From NCBI RefSeq assembly GCF_030770395.1, contig NZ_CP132480.1, positions 4,248,038 through 4,312,037 of the forward strand: a stretch of DNA of 64,000 nt, read 5' to 3'. The first letter of the stretch is position 1; each line of letters starts with the position of its first letter. Below the pieces are notes generated by a model that worked only from the letters and a program-made list of their open reading frames with translations, ran no database searches and had not been told where the DNA came from. Positions 59,190 through 64,000 of the stretch are shown one piece after another. This stretch comes from Telluria beijingensis (GTDB taxonomy: Bacteria; Pseudomonadota; Gammaproteobacteria; Burkholderiales; Burkholderiaceae_D). The position numbers and the translations under genes were made by a program.

Positions 59190-59972
59190 ATGAGTACCAA
59201 TCTGTTGATGCAATTCACCCAGGCCCTGAGCCAGAAAACGATCCGCGTGATCGACCTTACCCAGCCATTGCAGGCCTCGACGCCGATCCTGCCGCTGCCG
59301 CCGGACTTCGGGCAGTCGTGGCCGTTCAGGCTCGAAGAAATCTCGCGCTACGACGAGCGGGGTCCGGGCTGGTACTGGAACAACTTCTCGTGCGGCGAGC
59401 ATACCGGCACCCACTTCGACGCGCCGATCCATTGGGTGACGGGCAAGGACCACGCCCATAACGCCACCGATTCGATCCCGGTCGACAAATTCATTGCGCC
59501 GGCCTGCGTGATCGACGTGACGGAAGAGGCGGGCCGGGATGCGGACTTCTTGCTCACGTGCGAACACGTGGAGCGCTGGGAGGCGCAGCATGGACGGATC
59601 CCGGAAGGTTCCTGGGTCTTGATGCGCACCGGCTGGAGCCGGCATGGGGCATCGAGCGCCTACCTGAACCTGCGCGAGGACGGAAGCCACGTGCCGGGGC
59701 CGCATCCGGAGCTGCCGGAATGGCTGGCCAGGGAACGCAATGTGATCGGGTGGGGCTCTGAAGGGGTGGGGACGGATGCGGGGCAGGCGTTCAGTTTCGA
59801 GACGCCGTTTCCATGCCACTGCCATATGCACGGGGCCAACAAGTTCGGGCTGGCCAGCCTGGCCAACCTGGACCAGCTGCCGCCGACCGGGGCAGTGCTG
59901 ATCACGCCGCCGCTCAAGATCGTGAACGGGTCGGGGAGTCCGTGCCGGGTGCTGGCGCTGGTCGAAGGGTAA
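59190..59972 (+). CDS. Cyclase-family metal amidohydrolase (KynB/isatin-hydrolase type)
   Basis: Metal-dependent hydrolase (260 residues) of the cyclase family, which includes bacterial kynurenine formamidase and isatin hydrolase. The metal-binding signature HTGTHFDAPIHW lies near residues 70-81, and a second site residue may be the His in CHCHMHGANKFG. The start has an AAGGAGA ribosome site. The enzyme opens ring amides or N-formyl groups of aniline-type substrates. Combined with the neighbouring HyuAB and the fused monooxygenase it points to catabolism of an indole-derived or aminobenzoyl compound. Confidence 0.85.
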   Translation: MSTNLLMQFTQALSQKTIRVIDLTQPLQASTPILPLPPDFGQSWPFRLEEISRYDERGPGWYWNNFSCGEHTGTHFDAPIHWVTGKDHAHNATDSIPVDKFIAPACVIDVTEEAGRDADFLLTCEHVERWEAQHGRIPEGSWVLMRTGWSRHGASSAYLNLREDGSHVPGPHPELPEWLARERNVIGWGSEGVGTDAGQAFSFETPFPCHCHMHGANKFGLASLANLDQLPPTGAVLITPPLKIVNGSGSPCRVLALVEG

Positions 59973-59989
59973 TCAAAGCCATTACACCT

Positions 59990-60091
59990 CGTCCCCGCGC
60001 AGGCGGGGACCCAAGTTTGCTTGCGATGCCACTTCGTTCGAGTAGGCCAATGCACTGAGAAACTTGGGTCCCCGCCTTCGCGGGGACGACG
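59990..60091. repeat. REP-like long inverted repeat
   Basis: Two nearly perfect arms (59990-60017 and 60060-60091) each contain an inner GC hairpin (GTCCCCGC...GCGGGGAC), and together they form an outer palindrome ending in CCCAAGTTT / AAACTTGGG. The two arms are separated by about 42 bases. This matches the dispersed REP/BIME-type element found in many proteobacterial genomes. It lies between the convergent cyclase and monooxygenase genes and may also act as a bidirectional terminator. Confidence 0.8.
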
Positions 60092-60115
60092 TTTGTGCGC
60101 TAACGAATGGAGGTA

Positions 60116-62452
60116 TTATGCGGCTCGCGCCAGCGTCGCTTCCAGCTGCGGCTTCGCCGGCCGGTACATCGCCGGCCAGTCCACCGCGCGTACGCCAAGG
60201 CGCGCCAGTTCGGCCAGGGTCCAGGCCGGGTTGGCCAGGTGCGGGCGGCCGATGGCGCACAGGTCGGCGCGGCCCGAGGCGACGATGCCGTTGGCCTGGT
60301 CGCCCTCGGTGATGGCGCCCACCGCCATGGTCGGCACGCCGGCCTCGTTGCGGATGCGGTCGGCGAATGGGGTCTGGAACATGCGGCCGTAGACAGGCTT
60401 CTCGTGCGCGCTGACTTCGCCGGCCGAGCAGACGATCATGTCGGCGCCGGCGGCCTTCAGGCGGCGCGCGATCTCCACTGCTTCGTCCGGCGTCACGCCG
60501 CCCTCGACCCAGTCGGTGGCCGAGATGCGCACCGCGACCGGCTTGTGCCCCGGCCAGTTGGCGCGCACCGCCGCCAGCACCGCCAGCGGGAAGCGCAGGC
60601 GGTTCTCGAGGCTGCCGCCGTAGGCGTCCTGGCGCCGGTTCGTCAGGGGAGAAATGAAGCTCGACAGCAGGTAGCCGTGGCCGAACTGCAGCTCGAGCCA
60701 GTCGAAGTTGGCGTCTTCGGCGCGCCGCGCGGCATTGGCGAAATCGACGCTCACGCGCGCCATGTCGAGTTCCGTCATCGCCGCCGGCAGCAGCGACACG
60801 CCCTCGATATACGGCTGGCTGGACGCCGCCAGCAGCGGCCAGTTGCCGCTGGCGAGCGGCTGGTTGAAGCCCTCCCAGCCACGCCTGGTCGAGGCGCGCG
60901 GGCCGGCATGGCCCAGTTGCACGCCGAGCCGGGCCGGCGAACTGCGGCGCACGAAGGCGGCGATGCGGCGCAGGGCGTCGGCCTGGGCGTCGTTCCACAG
61001 GCCGGGGCAGGCGGGCGTGGCGCGGCCCTCGGGCGAGACCGCCGTCATCTCCAGCATCACCAGGCCGGCGCCGCCCATGGCGCGCGCGCCCAGGTGCATC
61101 ATGTGGAAGTCGCCGACCATGCCGTCGACGCATGAATAGGTCAGCATCGGCGGCACCACGATGCGGTTGGGGAGCGTGATGTCGCGCAGCCGGTAGGGCG
61201 TGAGCATCGGCGGCAAGGAAGAAGGCACATCGGCAGGCGCATCGGCGCGCCCGGCGAGCCAGCGTTCCAGACCGTCGACGTAGCCCTTGTCGCGCAGGCG
61301 CAGGTTCTCGTGCGAGATGCGCTGCGAGCGCGTTAGCAGCGAATAGGCGAACTGCTCGGGCTCGAGGGCGGCGTAGCGTTCCACGTTTTCGAACCACTCG
61401 GTCGAGTTGCGGGCGGCGTTCTGGATCTTGAGCACTTCGAGGCTGCGCACCTTGTCATAGGCCTGCAGCGCGGCCTCCAGCCCTTGCCGGTCGCCGGCGT
61501 CGACGCCGTCCAGCCGGCGCGCCAGGTCGATCGCGTCTTCCAGCGCGAGCTTGGTCCCGGAACCGATCGAGAAGTGGGCGGTGTGGGCGGCGTCGCCCAT
61601 CAGCACCACCGGCACCCGGCGCGCGCCGCCTGCGGCCGGCAGCTCGTTCCAGTGCACCCAGCTGTCGCAGATCACGCGTGGGAAGCGGATCCAGCTGGCC
61701 GATCCGCGCTGGTGTGTCGCATTGCTGATCAAGGGCTGGCCGTCGAGCCAGGGCGCGAACAGGCGCTCGACGTAGGCGATGCCTTCCTCCTGGCTCATGT
61801 CCTCGATGCCCGACGCGCGCCAGACTTCTTCCGGCGTCTCGACGATGAAGGTCGAGGTCTCGGCGTCGAAGCGGTAGGCGTGGGCCTGGAACCAGCCATG
61901 CTCGTTCTGGGCGAAGGCAAAGGTGAAGGCGTCGAACAGCTTGCGCGTGCCGAGCCAGACGAAGCGACATTTGCGCTGGTCGATGTCGGGCTTGAAGGTG
62001 TCTGCGTAGCGGGTGCGGATGCGGCTGTTGATGCCGTCCGAGGCGATCACGATGTCGGCGTCGTGGGCGAGGGCCAGCGCCTGGTCGTCCTGGGACTCGG
62101 TGTCGAATACCAGGCGCACGCCGAGTTGTTCGCAGCGCGCCTGCAGGATGTTGAGCAGCTTCTTGCGTCCGATGCCGATGAAGCCATGGCCGCCCGAGGT
62201 GATGGTGCGGCCCTTGATGTGGACGTCGATGTCGTCCCAGTGGTTGAAAGCCGCGTAGATCTCGGCCGCGCTGGCCGGATCCGCCTCGCGCAGGTTGTCC
62301 ATCGTCGCATCCGAGAACACCACGCCCCAGCCGAAGGTGTCGTAGGGGCGGTTGCGCTCCACGATCGTCACTACGTGCGCCGGATCGCGCAGCTTCATCA
62401 GCAAGCCGAAATACAGTCCCGCCGGACCGCCACCAATGCACACTATCTTCAT
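60116..62452 (-). CDS. Fused flavin monooxygenase / Old-Yellow-Enzyme-like reductase (salicylyl-CoA or 2-aminobenzoyl-CoA type)
   Basis: Two-domain flavoenzyme (778 residues). The N-terminal half (about 1-380) is a FAD aromatic hydroxylase: GxGxxG in [11 protein letters not shown] (about 7-17), a GWGVVFSD segment and the FAD-phosphate motif [25 protein letters not shown]. The C-terminal half (about 405-775) is an Old Yellow Enzyme-type FMN barrel ([21 protein letters not shown]-like [27 protein letters not shown], and [15 protein letters not shown]). This fusion is known for salicylyl-CoA 5-hydroxylase and for 2-aminobenzoyl-CoA monooxygenase/reductase. Context (anthranilate-yielding hydrolases, thioesterase) favours an aryl-CoA substrate but does not separate the two. 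The start at 62452 has GAGGCGAT upstream; the longer start at 62551 lacks a site. Confidence 0.88.
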   Translation of the reverse strand: MKIVCIGGGPAGLYFGLLMKLRDPAHVVTIVERNRPYDTFGWGVVFSDATMDNLREADPASAAEIYAAFNHWDDIDVHIKGRTITSGGHGFIGIGRKKLLNILQARCEQLGVRLVFDTESQDDQALALAHDADIVIASDGINSRIRTRYADTFKPDIDQRKCRFVWLGTRKLFDAFTFAFAQNEHGWFQAHAYRFDAETSTFIVETPEEVWRASGIEDMSQEEGIAYVERLFAPWLDGQPLISNATHQRGSASWIRFPRVICDSWVHWNELPAAGGARRVPVVLMGDAAHTAHFSIGSGTKLALEDAIDLARRLDGVDAGDRQGLEAALQAYDKVRSLEVLKIQNAARNSTEWFENVERYAALEPEQFAYSLLTRSQRISHENLRLRDKGYVDGLERWLAGRADAPADVPSSLPPMLTPYRLRDITLPNRIVVPPMLTYSCVDGMVGDFHMMHLGARAMGGAGLVMLEMTAVSPEGRATPACPGLWNDAQADALRRIAAFVRRSSPARLGVQLGHAGPRASTRRGWEGFNQPLASGNWPLLAASSQPYIEGVSLLPAAMTELDMARVSVDFANAARRAEDANFDWLELQFGHGYLLSSFISPLTNRRQDAYGGSLENRLRFPLAVLAAVRANWPGHKPVAVRISATDWVEGGVTPDEAVEIARRLKAAGADMIVCSAGEVSAHEKPVYGRMFQTPFADRIRNEAGVPTMAVGAITEGDQANGIVASGRADLCAIGRPHLANPAWTLAELARLGVRAVDWPAMYRPAKPQLEATLARAA

Positions 62453-62612
62453 ATCGCCTCTTTCCAGAAAATACTTTAGGCTTAAACGATATGCCGAAAG
62501 AATGCGCTCATCAAATAAGTGCGGCCGATGGAGCGGATCAACCGACCGCATTTGACCGTGGGCCGGCGCCGCTCCTATGCTCGACCATCATCCAGAACCA
62601 CGACAGGACCAC

Positions 62613-63044
62613 ATGACCAGCGCCACGCCCAATCTGTTTCGCAAGACCCGCCACGTCCACTTTTCGCAATGCGACCCGGCCGGCATCGTGTTCTTCCCGC
62701 GCTACCTGGTGGCCTTGAACGACTTGATCGAAGACTGGTTCAACGAAGCGCTGGGCGTCGATTACGCCGAGTTCATCACCGTTCGCAAGATGGGATTGCC
62801 GACCGTGCGGCTGGAATGCGATTTCCTGTCGCCGTCGCCATTCGGTACGGATATCGAGTGGCGCCTGTCGCTCGAGCGCATCGGAACCTCGTCGATCACC
62901 CTGCGCGTGGAAGGCTTCAATGGCGAGGCGCAGCGCTTCGGGCTGCGTTCGGTGATCGTGGCCACCGAAGGCCACCAGGGCAAGTCGGCGCCGCTGCCTG
63001 CCGACCTGCGTGCGGCGCTGGAACGGTTCCAGCAGGGCGCCTGA
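62613..63044 (+). CDS. Acyl-CoA thioesterase (4-hydroxybenzoyl-CoA thioesterase family, hot-dog fold)
   Basis: Small hot-dog-fold thioesterase (143 residues). The family signature is FSQCDPAGIVFFPRYL, with the catalytic Asp at about residue 21. Length and pattern match the 4-hydroxybenzoyl-CoA thioesterase group, which frees aryl-CoA or ring-cleavage CoA intermediates. The start at 62613 gives MTSATPNLF with a CAGGACC ribosome site; an in-frame ATG at 62577 is less likely. It is divergent from the fused monooxygenase and convergent with the LysR gene. It could relieve CoA trapping in the same aryl-CoA pathway. Confidence 0.88.
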   Translation: MTSATPNLFRKTRHVHFSQCDPAGIVFFPRYLVALNDLIEDWFNEALGVDYAEFITVRKMGLPTVRLECDFLSPSPFGTDIEWRLSLERIGTSSITLRVEGFNGEAQRFGLRSVIVATEGHQGKSAPLPADLRAALERFQQGA

Positions 63045-63051
63045 AGAAGGC

Positions 63052-63954
63052 TTATTCGGCCAGCTGCGCGATCAGCTGGCCGCGCAGCCAGCGGTTGGCG
63101 TCGCTGTCCTCGAAGTCTTCGTGCCAGTGCAGCGTCACTTCGACTTCGGGCACCGCCAGCGGCAGCTCGCGGATCGTGAAGCGGCCGTCGGCATTGAAAT
63201 ACTGCGCCGCGCGACGGGGCAGGGTGACCGCCCAGCCGGTGCGCAGCAGGACTTCTGGCACCGCGCTGAAGTGGGGCAGCTGCATCGCGATCCTCCGGTG
63301 GATGCGGTTCTGGCGCAAAAAATCCTCGATCAGGTGGTGCCCATGCTCCTTCGAGATGACGGAGACGTGGCGCAGCGCCAGGTAGTCGTCCATCCCGAGC
63401 GGGCCGCTGCCGCTGTCGTCGCGGCAGGCCGTCATGCAGACGTAATCCTCGTGGAACAGCGGCGCATGGCGCGTCGTGTGCTTGAGCGCGGGCAGGTTGC
63501 CGATCGCGAGGTCGAGCCGGCCGTTGCGCAGCGCGTCCTCGATCCCCTCGACCGGCAACTGGCCGACTTCGAGCGCGATGTTCGGCGCGATCTCGCCCAG
63601 GCGCTCGCAGATCGGCGGCAGGAACATCACTTCGCCGATGTCCGACATCGCGATATGGAAGGTACGCGTGCTCTGCAAGGGCGTGAAGCGCTCGGCATGG
63701 CGCAGCGCTTCCTGGGCCGAGGACATCAGGCGCCGCACCGGATCGAGCAGTTCCAGCGCGGTCGACGTCGGCCGCATCGTGTTATTGGTCCGCACGAACA
63801 GCGGGTCGTCGAACATCGTGCGCAAGCGCCCCAGCGCATAGCTCACCGCCGGCTGCGACAGGCCCAGGCGCACCCCGGCCTGGGTCAGCGTACCTTCCTC
63901 GGCGATGGCGTGGAAGACCCGCAGCAGGTTCAGGTCGATCTCAAATACATCCAT
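63052..63954 (-). CDS. LysR-family regulator (NahR/NodD-like)
   Basis: Transcription activator (300 residues) with the LysR helix-turn-helix at residues 8-65 (LNLLRVFHAIAEEGTLTQAGVRLGLSQPAVSYALGRLR) and a periplasmic-binding-like effector domain (about 90-300). The DDPLFVRTNN pattern fits the NahR/NodD/LinR branch, whose members often respond to aromatic acids such as salicylate. The start at 63954 (MDVFEIDLNLL) matches the family; an ATG at 63981 would add nine residues and has no ribosome site. It is the likely regulator of the adjacent catabolic genes, though a divergent target gene may lie beyond the right edge. Confidence 0.9.
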   Translation of the reverse strand: MDVFEIDLNLLRVFHAIAEEGTLTQAGVRLGLSQPAVSYALGRLRTMFDDPLFVRTNNTMRPTSTALELLDPVRRLMSSAQEALRHAERFTPLQSTRTFHIAMSDIGEVMFLPPICERLGEIAPNIALEVGQLPVEGIEDALRNGRLDLAIGNLPALKHTTRHAPLFHEDYVCMTACRDDSGSGPLGMDDYLALRHVSVISKEHGHHLIEDFLRQNRIHRRIAMQLPHFSAVPEVLLRTGWAVTLPRRAAQYFNADGRFTIRELPLAVPEVEVTLHWHEDFEDSDANRWLRGQLIAQLAE

Positions 63955-64000
63955 GGCATTTATCCAGTCGAATAGTTCCATTTATTTGACTGATAGCATA

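Overview
The window is GC-rich, densely coded DNA with the layout and gene content of a betaproteobacterium of the order Burkholderiales. An Oxalobacteraceae member such as Massilia or Duganella fits best, but this is inferred from gene content and codon use, not from a marker gene. No rRNA, tRNA, CRISPR array, complete insertion sequence or replication origin was seen.

Region 1 (1-4871, minus strand) is a two-partner secretion system. A strong promoter drives the outer-membrane transporter TpsB (FhaC/ShlB type), followed by a very large TpsA exoprotein. TpsA runs off the left edge and contains tandem YDG repeats. An OmpA-domain periplasmic protein follows (5007-5558).

Region 2 (5571-36499) is a type VI secretion (T6SS) locus. 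It encodes TssA, TssB, TssC, Hcp, TagJ, TssE, TssF, TssG, ClpV, a PAAR-like DUF4280 protein, VgrG, an FHA protein (TagH), TssK, TssL with a peptidoglycan-binding tail, TssM and TagF. TssJ was not found. Signalling genes flank the locus: a Ser/Thr kinase with a DUF4384 tail on the left, and a second Ser/Thr kinase with a PP2C phosphatase on the right. With TagH these form a threonine-phosphorylation circuit. Between clpV and the PAAR gene lie three unrecognised genes. One resembles the bacterial RNase A-like toxin fold and is the best effector candidate. A reverse-oriented TPR-methyltransferase follows. A GC-poor patch (about 32.4-34.2 kb) carries an orphan gene that looks horizontally acquired.

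Region 3 (34168-38148, minus) is an apparent operon: a FecR-like exported protein, a membrane heme-c sensor with HAMP but no output domain, the second Ser/Thr kinase and the PP2C phosphatase. It suggests a redox or heme signal feeding the T6SS phospho-circuit.

Region 4 (38281-41785) is the end of the beta-ketoadipate pathway, pcaIJF, under a divergent IclR-type regulator with two clear operator repeats between them.

Region 5 (41793-50157) holds two divergent hybrid sensor kinases with beta-propeller sensor domains and no adjacent response regulator, then an epoxide-hydrolase-like enzyme coupled to an ankyrin-repeat protein.

Region 6 (50170-63954) starts with a small operon for an amidotransferase, an unknown 79-residue protein and a MocR-type regulator. 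A catabolic cluster follows: hydantoinase/oxoprolinase subunits A and B, an MHS-type importer, an arylformamidase-like hydrolase, a KynB/isatin-hydrolase-type cyclase, a REP-like palindrome, a fused flavin monooxygenase/Old-Yellow-Enzyme protein, a thioesterase and a LysR regulator. A reasonable hypothesis is opening of an oxindole, isatin or N-formylkynurenine-type compound to an aminobenzoate, then dearomatisation of 2-aminobenzoyl-CoA or salicylyl-CoA.
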